DNA of 64,000 bases, from assembly GCF_001424905.1 (NCBI RefSeq), contig NZ_LMCU01000001.1, positions 985,480 to 1,049,479 of the forward strand. The letters are read 5' to 3'. This stretch comes from Leifsonia sp. Root112D2. Lineage in GTDB: Bacteria; Actinomycetota; Actinomycetes; Actinomycetales; Microbacteriaceae. Below the pieces are notes generated by a model. That model did no database searches and was not told the origin of the DNA. It saw only the letters and a program-made list of their open reading frames with translations. A program made the translations under genes and the position numbers. This document shows, piece after piece, positions 1-9,195 of the stretch. Each line of letters begins with the position of its first letter. Positions within the stretch are counted from its first letter, which is position 1.

Positions 1-1670
1 GAGGCGCGCTCCACCACCTGGCCGGCGTACATGACAACGGACCGCGTGCAGATATCGGCGACCACGGCCCAGTCGTGGGTGACCAGCAGCATCGCCATGC
101 CCGTCTCGGCCTGCAGCGAGCGCAGCAGATCGAGTATCTCGGCCTGCACCGTCACATCCAGTGCCGTGGTCGGCTCGTCGGCGATCAGCAGCCGGGGACG
201 TCCGGCAAGGGCGATGGCAATGGCAACGCGTTGGGCCATTCCCCCCGAGATCTGGTGCGGATAGAGCCGGGCGACCTTCTCCGGGTTGGGCAGTTTCACC
301 GCACGCAGCAGTTCCAGAACACGCGCCTTCGCCTGGGAGCGGCTGCATTTGTCGTGCGTGCGCACCGCCTCGGCGATCTGGAACCCGACGCGGAAGACCG
401 GGTCGAGGGCCACCATGGGTTCCTGCGAGATCATGCCGATCTCGGAGCCGCGCAGGCCGTGAAAGTCGTGCCCGGTGTACGAGGCGATGTCGGTGCCGTC
501 GTAGACGACCTGCCCGCCCGCCACCCGACCATCGCCGGTGAGTAGCCCCAGGATGGCGAGGGCCGTCACGGTCTTTCCGCTGCCGGACTCCCCGACCAGA
601 CCCACGGTCTCGCCGTGCCCGATGTCGAAGTTCACGCCCTCGACGACCGTCAGGGCCGATGCCCCGGCGCCGAAGGCAACGGTGAGATTGCGCACCGACA
701 GCAGCGCGCCGGCATCCGCGGCCTCGACCTCGATCGGCGTCACCGCACGCCGGGTGCGCTTCACGGCGCGCGCGGGAGGCGCGGAGTACCGCTCGGCGTT
801 GGCGTCGCGAACCGCGTCGCCCAGCAAGCCGAACGCCATGGTCGTCAGCGCGATGATGCCACCGGAGGGAACCAACAGCCAGGGGTCCTGCTGCAGCAGG
901 CTCGATGCCTCGGCAACCATTCCGCCCCAGGTCGGGGCTGGCGGCTGCAGGCCGAAACCCAGGAAGGAGAGACCCGTCTGCACGCCAAGCGCGATGGCCG
1001 AGAGCATCGAGGCCTGCACGATGATCACTCCGACGGTGCGCGGCAGAATGTGACGCACGATGATCTGCGGCCGGGTGAGCCCGATGGCGACGGCCGCGTC
1101 GACGTACAGTTCCTCGCGCACGCCGAGAACCGTGCTGCGAATCATGCGCACCAGCCCGCCGGATGCCATGATTCCGAAGGTGATCATGGCGGCGGTCATG
1201 CTGTTGTTGAAGATCGCCAGAACGGCCAGGGTGAGAATGATGCCGGGAATCGCCATTTTCAGGTCGATGATGCGCATCACCACCCGGTCGAAGGTGCCCC
1301 CGAGAAAACCGGTGGCCACCCCGAGCGGTACGCCGATGATCAACACCACCACCAGGGCCTGCACGACACCCAGCAACGAGTCCTGGCCGCCGACGAGCAG
1401 CCGGCTCAGCACGTCGCGACCCAGCGAATCTGTGCCGAGAAGGTGTGTGGCCGATGGGGCGCCCTTGACGTTGAGCAGGTCCTGCGTCAGCGGATTGAAT
1501 GGTGCGATCTTCGTGGCGAAGATCGTGAGCAGAATGACCACCGCGAGAAAGATCGAGGATGCCAGGCCGAGCGGCTTGCTCAGCACCGCGCGAACCATTC
1601 CGCGCCGAACCCGAGGCCTGCCCGTCGGGCCGGCCAGGCCCGCCGACCCGGGTTGCGTCAGTTCGGTCAT
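1..1670 (-). CDS. Dipeptide/oligopeptide ABC transporter permease-ATPase fusion (DppC-DppD type), partial
   Basis: One reading frame, open to the left window edge, joins a permease to an ATP-binding domain. About the first 290 residues are a DppC-like permease with the usual N-terminal membrane segment, a D-S-L-G-R-D motif and the EAA-type loop. An ABC ATPase follows, with Walker A GESGSGKT around residues 359-367, signature SGGMAQR and Walker B LLIADEPTT. No stop separates the two parts. The ATG at 1668-1670 overlaps the TGA of the upstream permease gene as ATGA, so the two are translationally coupled. The partner ATPase (DppF type) would lie to the left, outside the window. The protein acts at the inner face of the cytoplasmic membrane and imports peptides or related solutes; the substrate cannot be read from sequence. 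Confidence 0.9.
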   Translation of the reverse strand, partial: MTELTQPGSAGLAGPTGRPRVRRGMVRAVLSKPLGLASSIFLAVVILLTIFATKIAPFNPLTQDLLNVKGAPSATHLLGTDSLGRDVLSRLLVGGQDSLLGVVQALVVVLIIGVPLGVATGFLGGTFDRVVMRIIDLKMAIPGIILTLAVLAIFNNSMTAAMITFGIMASGGLVRMIRSTVLGVREELYVDAAVAIGLTRPQIIVRHILPRTVGVIIVQASMLSAIALGVQTGLSFLGFGLQPPAPTWGGMVAEASSLLQQDPWLLVPSGGIIALTTMAFGLLGDAVRDANAERYSAPPARAVKRTRRAVTPIEVEAADAGALLSVRNLTVAFGAGASALTVVEGVNFDIGHGETVGLVGESGSGKTVTALAILGLLTGDGRVAGGQVVYDGTDIASYTGHDFHGLRGSEIGMISQEPMVALDPVFRVGFQIAEAVRTHDKCSRSQAKARVLELLRAVKLPNPEKVARLYPHQISGGMAQRVAIAIALAGRPRLLIADEPTTALDVTVQAEILDLLRSLQAETGMAMLLVTHDWAVVADICTRSVVMYAGQVVERA

Positions 1671-2602
1671 GTGGCACGCACCTTCGGATTGAGAATGCCG
1701 TATGTGAGGTCCACCAGCAGATTGATCACAATGACAATCACGGTGAAGTAGACGCCGAGGCCGAGCATTACCGGCAGATCATGGTTGAGGGTGGACTGGG
1801 TCGCCAGTCCGCCGAGGCCCGGCAGCACGAAGACGCTCTCCACGAAGACCGTCGCGGTGAGCGACGCCACCGCGCCCAGGCCGACGATGGTCGTGGAGGG
1901 AATCGAGGCGTTCTTCAGCACGTGTCTGAAGAGAATGGAACGCTCGCTGATGCCGTTGGCGCGCAGCACGCGCACATAGTCGCGGCTCAGTGCGTCCAGC
2001 GCCGAATCGCGCATCTGTTTGGCCACCAGGGTCACGCCCGAGAGGCTGAGCGCGGCCACAGGCAGAATCAGCGACATGATCCACCCGCCGGGCGAGTCTG
2101 AGTTGTATCCGGTGGCGGGAAAAACCCTGAAGGTGACGGCGAAAAGCCACACCAGCAGAACCGCCACGGCAAAGCTGGGAATCGCGAGGCCGACCAGCGA
2201 GAGGGCGTCGAGAGCCCGACCCAGCCATCCGCCCTTGAAGGCGCTGAGAAGACCCAGCGACCCCCCGATCAGCGCGATGACTATCGTCGAAAGCAGAATC
2301 AGCGACCCGGTCACAGGCAGCCTGCCGTTGAGTAAGACAACGACAGACTGCCCGCTGTAGATCGAATTACCGAGATTGCCCTGCACCGCGTTGACCGCCC
2401 AGTTCAGGTACTGCTGGTAGAGCGGCAGGTTCAATCCGAGCTGGGCCCGCAGCGCCTCCACCGCCGTCGGAGTGGCGTTCTCCCCCAGGATCGTCTGGGC
2501 GGGGTCGCCGGGCACGATCGAGGTGAGCAGGAACATCACTATCGAGACCACCACGACCATCGGCACCGACAGGGCCAGCCGACGCAGGAGCATTGCGATC
2601 AT
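1667..2602 (-). CDS. Dipeptide/oligopeptide ABC transporter permease (DppB type)
   Basis: A 311-residue integral membrane protein of the DppB/OppB permease family. It begins with a membrane segment (MIAMLLRRLALSVPMVV) and the family's early 'IVPGDPA' motif, and carries the EAA-type cytoplasmic loop around 'DYVRVLRANGISE'. Length is normal for the family. An AGAGAGG-like ribosome binding site precedes the ATG at 2602; a second ATG nine bases downstream is possible. The gene lies between the binding protein (ends at 2687) and the permease-ATPase fusion, which it overlaps by 4 bases, so the three form one operon. It would form the transmembrane channel together with the DppC half of the fusion. 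Confidence 0.92.
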   Translation of the reverse strand: MIAMLLRRLALSVPMVVVVSIVMFLLTSIVPGDPAQTILGENATPTAVEALRAQLGLNLPLYQQYLNWAVNAVQGNLGNSIYSGQSVVVLLNGRLPVTGSLILLSTIVIALIGGSLGLLSAFKGGWLGRALDALSLVGLAIPSFAVAVLLVWLFAVTFRVFPATGYNSDSPGGWIMSLILPVAALSLSGVTLVAKQMRDSALDALSRDYVRVLRANGISERSILFRHVLKNASIPSTTIVGLGAVASLTATVFVESVFVLPGLGGLATQSTLNHDLPVMLGLGVYFTVIVIVINLLVDLTYGILNPKVRAT

Positions 2603-2686
2603 CGTTCTCGCCTCTCTTCACGTCAGCGGGTCAAGTGGGTGGTGCTGGTGGCGTCGCGTCCTGGCGACGTTCGCGTGCGGTGCTGG

Positions 2687-4273
2687 CTACTTCACCGGCT
2701 GCCACGCATACTTCGCGTCGGGGCCGGTGGGCATCGGATTCGGGTTGAGCGCCGTCGCCTTTACATTGGTGACCTTCGGGCCGACATAGGTCATGTTGTC
2801 ATCGGAGTACACCGGTATCACCATGGCGTCATCGGTCAGCTGCGTGGTCATCTTCTGGTAGATCTTCGTGCGGTCGGCACTGTTCGCGACAAGTGACTGC
2901 GTGTTGAGATCTTCCAGCTTCGGGTCGAGGTAGCCGAGTGGGTTGCGCATGCCCGACTGCAGACTCGCGTAGGCGTCGCCCATGTTGGTACCCGTCACGG
3001 GAAAGACGAGCGCAGCGTATTTCTTCGACAGCGCCTCGGTGATGAATTGCGGAACTCCGGTGGCGATCGTCTTCAGCGTCACCGTGATGCCGAGCTTCTC
3101 GATGCTGCTGGCGATGGCCTGCGCGCGCAGTGCCTTTCCGTCGAGCGAGGATTCCGCGAGGATGGTCATCGAGAATCCGTCGGGGTATCCCGCTTCGGCA
3201 AGCAGACTCTTGGCCTTGCTGAGGTCGTATGTGAAGCCCGCACCATCGAGGTAGCCGTCGGTTCCCTTGTTCATCACCTGACCATTTGCCTGGCCGTAGC
3301 CGCCGCCGATGCCCTTGGCAATGGCCTCACGGTCGATCGCCATTCCGATGGCCTGGCGCACCTTGGGGTTCTTGAGCGCGGGAGTAATCGTTCCATCCAT
3401 GTCGGCGAGGTACAGCGCCCAGTTGAAGAACGGCGCCGTCACGATCTTGAGGCCTGCAGACTTCGCCGAGTCGACGGTTGTGGCCGAACCGCCGACCACG
3501 TCGACCTGTCCGGTCGAGACGGCAGAGAGCACAGCGTTGGGGTCACCGATGATGCTGACGGAGACCGTGTTGTACAGTTGCGCATCCGGGGCCCAGTACT
3601 TGGGGTTTCGCTCGTAGACGTACTTCGAGTCGGGTACCGACTTGGAGGCGTTGTAGAGGTACTGCCCCGTTCCGTCCATGCTCGTCAGCAGCGACTTGGG
3701 GTTCGCCAGCGCGTCGGGCCCGATGATGTTGCCGAACATCATGTACTGGCTCAGCGAGGTCGCAGCGTTCGGGTATGAGGTGGAGTAGTTGATTCGAACC
3801 GTTGACGAGTCGACGGCCTCGATCGAGCCGATCTTGCCGACCTGAGTGGCCAGACCGCCACCCGCCTTGAGGAAGTACTCCATCGAGGCTTTCACGGCCG
3901 CCGCATCCATCGGCTTGCCATCGGCGAAGGTGACGCCGCTGCGCAGCTTGACTTCGAAGACCTTGTTCTCTGTATCGGTGTACTTCCATGAGGTGGCGAG
4001 ATCGGGCACCAGGGAACCATCGGACGCCATGAAGATCAGCGGGTCGTATGCAAGTGAGGCGAAGACGGTGCTTCCTCCATTGCCTGCAAGCGCCGGGTTG
4101 AGGCTGATCGGCGAGCCGACGAACTGCAGTTTGAGTTCTGCCGCCCGCTCAGCGCTGCCGTTCGAGTGCGAGGTGTTATCGGATGCCGACGAACAAGCAG
4201 AGACTCCAACGAGCAAGACGGATGCGGCGGCGAGCGCCACCGCCATCTTCACTCGTGTTCCAAAACCAGACAT
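2687..4273 (-). CDS. Peptide ABC transporter substrate-binding lipoprotein (family 5, DppA type)
   Basis: A 528-residue extracytoplasmic solute-binding protein of family 5 (SBP_bac_5). A lipoprotein signal peptide ends in a VSAC lipobox with Cys27 as the predicted lipid anchor. The body shows family features such as 'YDPLIFMASDGSLVPDLATSWKYTD' split across the first lobe, and 'KNPKVRQAIGMAIDRE' near residue 300. It is first in a three-gene operon with both permease domains and an ATPase. An AAGGAG ribosome binding site lies 8-9 bases before the ATG. It should capture the substrate outside the membrane and pass it to the permease. Peptides are the default ligand, but family 5 proteins also bind nickel, haem or glycosides, so the ligand is open. 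Confidence 0.92.
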   Translation of the reverse strand: MSGFGTRVKMAVALAAASVLLVGVSACSSASDNTSHSNGSAERAAELKLQFVGSPISLNPALAGNGGSTVFASLAYDPLIFMASDGSLVPDLATSWKYTDTENKVFEVKLRSGVTFADGKPMDAAAVKASMEYFLKAGGGLATQVGKIGSIEAVDSSTVRINYSTSYPNAATSLSQYMMFGNIIGPDALANPKSLLTSMDGTGQYLYNASKSVPDSKYVYERNPKYWAPDAQLYNTVSVSIIGDPNAVLSAVSTGQVDVVGGSATTVDSAKSAGLKIVTAPFFNWALYLADMDGTITPALKNPKVRQAIGMAIDREAIAKGIGGGYGQANGQVMNKGTDGYLDGAGFTYDLSKAKSLLAEAGYPDGFSMTILAESSLDGKALRAQAIASSIEKLGITVTLKTIATGVPQFITEALSKKYAALVFPVTGTNMGDAYASLQSGMRNPLGYLDPKLEDLNTQSLVANSADRTKIYQKMTTQLTDDAMVIPVYSDDNMTYVGPKVTNVKATALNPNPMPTGPDAKYAWQPVK

Positions 4274-4363
4274 AAGCGTGCTCCTTTGCTACTGCGCTGT
4301 CTTCATGCTCGGAATGAGCCACCCGCTTCAGTACGAGTGACATGCGAGAACATATCAGGTAGC

Positions 4364-4392
4364 TTGACACTAATGCAATACACCTTTGATAG
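4364..4392 (+). promoter_or_regulatory. Candidate sigma-70-type promoter of the alpha/beta hydrolase gene
   Basis: A perfect TTGACA lies at 4364-4369. A poor -10-like stretch (TTTGATAG, 4385-4392) follows at about 15-17 bases. If used, transcription would begin near 4400, downstream of the ATG at 4372, which favours the ATG at 4424 as start codon. The -10 match is weak. Confidence 0.35.
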
Positions 4393-4423
4393 CGAACGCT
4401 ACGAGAAAGGCATTGAATCAACG

Positions 4424-5836
4424 ATGATCGCGACTTTCACTCTCCTGCACTCGACCCCCTCTTCTCGCCCGTTCGGCACGGCCTACCTTCCGGCCATCGG
4501 TCAGGGCGTCGATCTCGTGCCGAACGGCTACATCGAAGAGGAGTACCTCGTCGCCGGAACGGCGGGTGAATGGAGCTACGACGAGGCGGGTGCGGCATCG
4601 CTGCACACCGCGGATGTGCCGTACGTGACGCGCCTTCTGGTGCGGCGGCCCGCCGAGGCGGCGCGGGCCAGTGGAAGCGTGCAGCTGGAGCCGCTGCATC
4701 CGAATCTCGACACCGCGCCCACCTGGCGCTCCCTGCACGAATGGATCATGCGCAACGGCCACACGTGGATCGGCGTCACCCAGGATGCGCCGATCTCGGA
4801 GCAGCTGCGCACTCGCTTCGGCGAGCGCTACGGCACCCTCTCACTACCCGTTGCCGGACTCGGCTACGACATTCTCGGTGACGTCGCGATAGCCGCGCGC
4901 CAGGGGCGTCTCGCCGGCGTCAGCGCCGAGCGGGTGATCCTCTCGGGGTGGTCGGCCACCGGAAGCTTCTGCCGGGTTTACCTTGGCGACGGCTTTCATG
5001 ACAGGCATCGACTGCCCGGCGGCACGCCCGCGGTAGACGGCATCGTCATCGGAATCTCCTCGGGCGCGGCAGATACGGCCGGCTACCCGCCCCTGTCGGC
5101 CGCGTGCCCACCACTGCCTGCCGGCGACCCCCGCAGAGTCGTTCATGGCGACGAGACGCCGGTCTTCGAGATACTCAGCGAGCTGGAGTCGGAGACGAAC
5201 GCCGCCAGCCTGCGCCCCGACAGCGACGAGGCCGACGACCGCTACCGTCTTTACCAGGTCGCCGGCACCTCCCACTCCAGCGCCCAGAAGGATGTGCTGA
5301 CCAATGGTGCACAGTTCGAGCTCAGCGGCGAGGCGCTGCCTGGCACTCTCACCAACGAGGCGCCATCGGATGCGCGCATGGACTATGTCGCGCGCGCCCT
5401 ATTCGAGCTTTTCGAGCGTTGGGTCACCGACGGCACCGCGCCACCGCGCGCGCCACGCTTCACCTTCGCGCAGCAGCCGGGTGAGCCGGGCAAGCCGGTA
5501 GCACTGACGCGAGACGGCGCCGGAAATGTCGTGGGAGGCATCCGCCCGCCGTGGATCGAGGTGCCGCTGGCCGTGTACTCGCCGCACAGCACGCCCGTGC
5601 CCGGCTCATGCCTGGCACCGTCGTGGACCCCGCTGGGTTTTCCCGAAATCGTCGCGGGGCTCATCGGCTACTCGACCCCACTGTCGGACGACACGCTGCG
5701 CTCACTGCACGGGTCGCGGCAGGGCTACCTGGAGGCCTTCGCGGCGAGCGCCCACGCTCTCGTGCGCGACGGGTTTCTTTTGAACGAGGAAGCTGAAGCT
5801 CTCATCACCCGCTCGCACTCGAGCTGGCCTGCCTAG
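4424..5836 (+). CDS. Alpha/beta hydrolase domain protein (Abhydrolase_10-like)
   Basis: The protein resembles the uncharacterised 'alpha/beta hydrolase domain' family. From the ATG at 4424 it has 470 residues. It shows 'GYIEEEYLVAGTA' near residue 35, 'PYVTRLLVRRPA' near 66 and a nucleophile elbow GWSATG with Ser177. No signal peptide is visible. An in-frame ATG at 4372 exists, and the frame stays open back to 4166 inside the opposite gene, but a TTGACA at 4364 and a GAAAGG before 4424 favour the later start. The gene is divergent from the peptide transporter. Its stop codon overlaps the stop of the convergent marR gene in a shared CTAG. It probably cleaves an ester or lactone; the substrate is unknown. 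Confidence 0.8.
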   Translation: MIATFTLLHSTPSSRPFGTAYLPAIGQGVDLVPNGYIEEEYLVAGTAGEWSYDEAGAASLHTADVPYVTRLLVRRPAEAARASGSVQLEPLHPNLDTAPTWRSLHEWIMRNGHTWIGVTQDAPISEQLRTRFGERYGTLSLPVAGLGYDILGDVAIAARQGRLAGVSAERVILSGWSATGSFCRVYLGDGFHDRHRLPGGTPAVDGIVIGISSGAADTAGYPPLSAACPPLPAGDPRRVVHGDETPVFEILSELESETNAASLRPDSDEADDRYRLYQVAGTSHSSAQKDVLTNGAQFELSGEALPGTLTNEAPSDARMDYVARALFELFERWVTDGTAPPRAPRFTFAQQPGEPGKPVALTRDGAGNVVGGIRPPWIEVPLAVYSPHSTPVPGSCLAPSWTPLGFPEIVAGLIGYSTPLSDDTLRSLHGSRQGYLEAFAASAHALVRDGFLLNEEAEALITRSHSSWPA

Positions 5837-6345
5837 CGATTCTGCATGCGCAGGGCCAGCGCGGCGGACTCCGCCTCGTCGTCACCGAAGTATCCGCCCG
5901 CAATCACCTCGGCGCTGTGCAGCAACGACGGTATCAGCGCGGTGCGCTCGGCCGGGTCGAGGCCCGAGAGGATCCTGCTTTCGATGGCTGTCACCTCGGC
6001 GAAACACTCGCCCAGCACTCGCCAGCCTTCCTCGGTGAGGCTGATAAGCCGGATGCGCCGGTTCGTCTGGTGCTCATCGCGTTGCGTCAGACCGCGCGCC
6101 GTCAGCTCGGTGACCACCTCGTGCGTCGCCTGTGACGAGACGAAGGTGCGGCGGGCGAGCTGGGCGTTCGAGATGGCGTGGCCCTCGCCCAGCACCTGGA
6201 AGACCATGAACTCGGGCGGCGTCAGGCCGTGGGTCAACGCCACATTGTCCATGGCGCGGTTGAGCGCTCGCGCCAGCCGGCTGACCAGATAGTGGAGGCG
6301 ATCGGTCGCAGCCCGCCCACGAGCATCCACCGGTTCCTCGAGCAT
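5833..6345 (-). CDS. MarR-family transcriptional regulator
   Basis: A 170-residue MarR-type winged-helix protein. The HTH and wing occupy the middle ('LTPPEFMVFQVLGEGHAISNAQLARR', 'DEHQTNRRIRLISLTEEG', given here in parts across residues 50-115) and helices at both ends would form the dimer interface. It starts 22 bases after the end of the polar amino-acid ABC ATPase gene and may be the last gene of that operon, with its own promoter possible. It converges on the alpha/beta hydrolase gene and the two stop codons overlap in one CTAG. Targets are likely its own promoter and a neighbour; the ligand is unknown. Confidence 0.88.
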   Translation of the reverse strand: MLEEPVDARGRAATDRLHYLVSRLARALNRAMDNVALTHGLTPPEFMVFQVLGEGHAISNAQLARRTFVSSQATHEVVTELTARGLTQRDEHQTNRRIRLISLTEEGWRVLGECFAEVTAIESRILSGLDPAERTALIPSLLHSAEVIAGGYFGDDEAESAALALRMQNR

Positions 6346-6355
6346 TCCCTCAGAG

Positions 6356-6372
6356 TATCAAGCAGCCTTATA
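6356..6372. promoter_or_regulatory. Imperfect inverted repeat upstream of marR
   Basis: TATCAAG and CTTATA half-sites flank a short centre immediately before marR, overlapping the end of the ABC ATPase gene. Five of seven bases match between the arms. MarR proteins bind AT-rich imperfect palindromes of about this size, so this may be an autoregulatory operator, but the match is modest. Confidence 0.3.
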
Positions 6373-7165
6373 CCGCGTTGCTCTGCTCCGAGTAGCGGGA
6401 CAAGAAGCTGCGCAGCCGCGCCGTCTGCGGCCTGGCGAAGAAGTCGGCGGCGGCTCCCTCTTCAATCACGGTGCCCTGCGCCATGAACACGCAGCGGTCG
6501 GCCACGTCGCGCGCGAAGTTCATTTCGTGGGTCACCACGACCATGGTCATCTTCAGTTCGGCCAGGTCTTTCATGACCGACAGCACCTCGTCGACCAGTT
6601 CGGGGTCGAGCGAGCTGGTCGGCTCGTCGAAGAGCAGCACGCGCGGCCGGGTGGCCACGGCACGCGCTATCGCCACGCGCTGCTGCTGTCCGCCCGAGAG
6701 CTGGCGCGGGTGCGCGAGCGCCTTGTCGGAAAGTCCCACGCGCTCGAGCAGGTACATGGCGCGGTCCTTCGCCTCGGCCGCGCTCTGCTTGTGCACCTTC
6801 ACCGGCGCTTCGGTGATGTTGCGCAGCACACTCCAGTGCGGCAGCAGGTTGAACTGCTGAAACACCATCCCCATCTGGCGGCGCTGCAGCTGGATGCGAC
6901 GCTCCGGCAGCGGCCGCAGCCCGCCCCTGTGCTGCTCATAGCCGAGCAGTTCGCCGTCGAGGTACATGGCCCCGCCATCGATGGGCTGCAGCTGGTGAAC
7001 GCAGCGCACGAGCGTGGACTTGCCCGAGCCGGATGGCCCGAGAATCGCCACGACGTCGCCCTCGTTCACCTGAAGGCTCACGCCGTTCAGCGCCTGGTTG
7101 TCGCCGAAGCGCTTGCTCACGTTCTGCACCTCGAGCACCGGTGTGCCGGTCGCTGACGCGCTCAT
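6368..7165 (-). CDS. Polar amino-acid ABC transporter ATP-binding protein (GlnQ/HisP type)
   Basis: A 265-residue ABC ATPase of the polar amino-acid uptake family. Walker A GPSGSGKS lies at residues 43-50, 'MGMVFQQFNLLPHWSVLRN' carries the Q-loop, the signature is LSGGQQQR, Walker B is 'VLLFDEPTSSLD', and the switch histidine is in 'VVVTHEM'. Length and motif spacing are typical. Its ATG overlaps the TGA of the permease gene as ATGA. It powers uptake by the permease and binding protein encoded just upstream in transcription. The MarR gene follows 22 bases later. Confidence 0.95.
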   Translation of the reverse strand: MSASATGTPVLEVQNVSKRFGDNQALNGVSLQVNEGDVVAILGPSGSGKSTLVRCVHQLQPIDGGAMYLDGELLGYEQHRGGLRPLPERRIQLQRRQMGMVFQQFNLLPHWSVLRNITEAPVKVHKQSAAEAKDRAMYLLERVGLSDKALAHPRQLSGGQQQRVAIARAVATRPRVLLFDEPTSSLDPELVDEVLSVMKDLAELKMTMVVVTHEMNFARDVADRCVFMAQGTVIEEGAAADFFARPQTARLRSFLSRYSEQSNAV

Positions 7166-8106
7166 GCTCCCGCCCCTTCCGCAACCATTACGCGCTTGGC
7201 GGCACGCTTCTTGCCGCCCGCCCGGTCATAACCCCGCCCGAAGTACTTCTCGAGCTGGCGCTGGCCGAACGTCAGAATCGTCACGACCACGAGGTACCAG
7301 ATCACCGCCACCATCAACAGCGGCACCACCTGATACGTGTTGTTGTAGATGACTTGAACGGCATGCAGCAGGTCGCCCATGGCTATCACGCTGACGAGCG
7401 AGGTGCCCTTCAGCAGGCTGATGAACTGGCTGCCGGTCGGCGGAATGATCACCCGCATCGACTGCGGCAGAATCACCTTCCAGAAGGTCTGCATGCGCGA
7501 GAACCCCATGGCGCTGGCCGCGTCGCGCTGACCGGGATCCACCGACAGCACGCCGGCCCGCACGATCTCGGACATGTACGCCGCCTCGTGCAGGCTCAGC
7601 CCCACAATCGCCGCGGTCAGCGGGCTGATCACGTCGTTCGCGTTCCACGAGAACAGCTCGGGTCCGAACGGCACGCCCACAATGATGCGCGGCACGAGAT
7701 AGGCCAGGTTGTACCAGAAGATCAACTGCACCAGCGGCGGGATGCCTCGAAAGATGCCCACATACAGCTGGCACACCCAGCGCACCGGCCCGAAGTCGCT
7801 GAGCTGCCCGGCCGCGAGCAGTGTGCCCAGCACCGAGCCGATGACCATGCCTATCACCGTGAGAAACAGCGACATGCCCAGCCCGGCCATGACGGCAGGG
7901 TTGAAGAGATACTCGCCCACGATCGGCCAGCCGAAGCGCTTGTTGGTCACGAGGAACATCACGATCTGCACGAGCACGAACAGGATGATGAGCGCGATCA
8001 GAATGCGTCCGGGCCGAAACCGGGCCTTGGCGGTCGAGACGTCCAGCGCTGGACGGCGGCCGGCGTCGGCCGGGCGGGCGCCGGCATCCGTCATCGACGT
8101 GGTCAT
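7162..8106 (-). CDS. Polar amino-acid ABC transporter permease (HisM/GlnP type)
   Basis: A 314-residue permease of the polar amino-acid family. The N-terminal ~35 residues are polar and cytoplasmic; then come several membrane segments, with the family pattern 'YVGIFRGIPPLVQLIFWYN' and the EAA-loop motif 'EAAYMSEIVRAGVLSVDPGQRDAASAMG' (described in two parts, residues about 175-205). Only one permease gene is present, so it probably works as a homodimer. It overlaps the ATPase gene by 4 bases and follows the binding-protein gene by 58 bases. Confidence 0.95.
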   Translation of the reverse strand: MTTSMTDAGARPADAGRRPALDVSTAKARFRPGRILIALIILFVLVQIVMFLVTNKRFGWPIVGEYLFNPAVMAGLGMSLFLTVIGMVIGSVLGTLLAAGQLSDFGPVRWVCQLYVGIFRGIPPLVQLIFWYNLAYLVPRIIVGVPFGPELFSWNANDVISPLTAAIVGLSLHEAAYMSEIVRAGVLSVDPGQRDAASAMGFSRMQTFWKVILPQSMRVIIPPTGSQFISLLKGTSLVSVIAMGDLLHAVQVIYNNTYQVVPLLMVAVIWYLVVVTILTFGQRQLEKYFGRGYDRAGGKKRAAKRVMVAEGAGA

Positions 8107-8164
8107 GAAAACTCTCCTCAGAATCGTCAGGCGAATGCCGGCGGGGCGCCGCGTGGCCGACGAC

Positions 8165-9097
8165 TTAGTCGGTGACGGTGGGGTTCAGCTGCGGCTTGTC
8201 GAGCATCACAGACTCCAGCCCCCACTTCTTCATGATCTTGGCGTACTCGCCGTTGTCGAAGAGGTTCTGGAAGGCGTCGAAGAGCACGGTGCCGAGTCCG
8301 CTGTCCTTGGGGGTCAACAACGCCATGAGGTCGACGCCGGCACCCTGCTCGTCGGTCTGGCTCACGTATTTGAAGGTGTCCGGTGTCTTCTTCACGACGT
8401 CGATCGCCGCGGTCTTGGTGGTGGCCATCGCGTCAACACGGCCGGCCTGCACCGCGAGCACCGTGGAGTTGGTGTCGGCGAGCCCCACGAAAGAGGCCGC
8501 CTTCTTGCCCTCCGCGTCGCACCAGGTGTTGAGGCGCTTGACCTGCACCTCGGTAACGGATCCGGCGACGCCGGCGATCTTCAGCCCGCACAGCGCGGCG
8601 CTGTCGGGAATCTTGTTCGCGTTCTCCTTGAGGAACACATACGAACTGCGGGTGGTCATCCACACGACATTGTCGAAGTCGGCCTCCCGGGCCGCCGTCG
8701 CCTTCACCGGTCCGTTGAACGCGTGGTAGCGGCCCGACTGCATTCCGGTGAGAAGTGCCGGCAGGCCGGAGGTGATCTCGGTTTTGATCTTCACGCCGAG
8801 CTGCCCCTCGAGAGCCCGCTGAAAGTCGGGGTCGATGCCGGTGATGGGGCCGCCGTCGGATGCCTGCGAGCGATACGGCGGGTGATTGTCACCGCCGAAA
8901 ATGATCTCGCCGCTCTTCTGGATGTCTTTCGGCAGCTCGCTGAAGAGGGGGGCCTTGTCGGCGGCAGGCGCGGAGGATGCCCCGCCGTTGTCGCCGTTCG
9001 AGGAGGGTGTGCTGGCGCATCCGGCCAGAAGAAGGGCGGAGGCGGCGAGGGCGATAAGCGCGGTGGCTCGGGTAGCGGTCGTGCGAGTTGCAGTCAT
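8165..9097 (-). CDS. Polar amino-acid ABC transporter substrate-binding lipoprotein (family 3)
   Basis: A 310-residue family 3 solute-binding protein. The signal peptide ends in LLLAGC with Cys27 as lipid anchor. The ATG at 9097 is chosen over an upstream in-frame ATG (9196) because it places the signal peptide at the N-terminus, has GGAG 5 bases upstream, and because a good promoter lies at 9196-9224. Family features include 'GITGIDPDFQRALEGQLGVKI' (read as GPITGIDPDF then the helix) and a hinge rich in Gly/Asp. It is first in the operon with permease, ATPase and MarR. The ligand is probably a polar amino acid or opine-like compound. Confidence 0.92.
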   Translation of the reverse strand: MTATRTTATRATALIALAASALLLAGCASTPSSNGDNGGASSAPAADKAPLFSELPKDIQKSGEIIFGGDNHPPYRSQASDGGPITGIDPDFQRALEGQLGVKIKTEITSGLPALLTGMQSGRYHAFNGPVKATAAREADFDNVVWMTTRSSYVFLKENANKIPDSAALCGLKIAGVAGSVTEVQVKRLNTWCDAEGKKAASFVGLADTNSTVLAVQAGRVDAMATTKTAAIDVVKKTPDTFKYVSQTDEQGAGVDLMALLTPKDSGLGTVLFDAFQNLFDNGEYAKIMKKWGLESVMLDKPQLNPTVTD

Positions 9098-9195
9098 TGG
9101 AACTCCAGTCAACGGGGAATGTGAGGGGAAGCCGTTGACGCAGGGAGTATGAATCACGTCCCGACCTCTTCGGCGGCTGTACTCAAGCAGCACCA

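Noticed and set aside
4166..4423. Extended start for the alpha/beta hydrolase
   Set aside because: The extra N-terminus lies mostly inside the opposite binding-protein gene and its promoter region, and the family homology begins close to the ATG at 4424.
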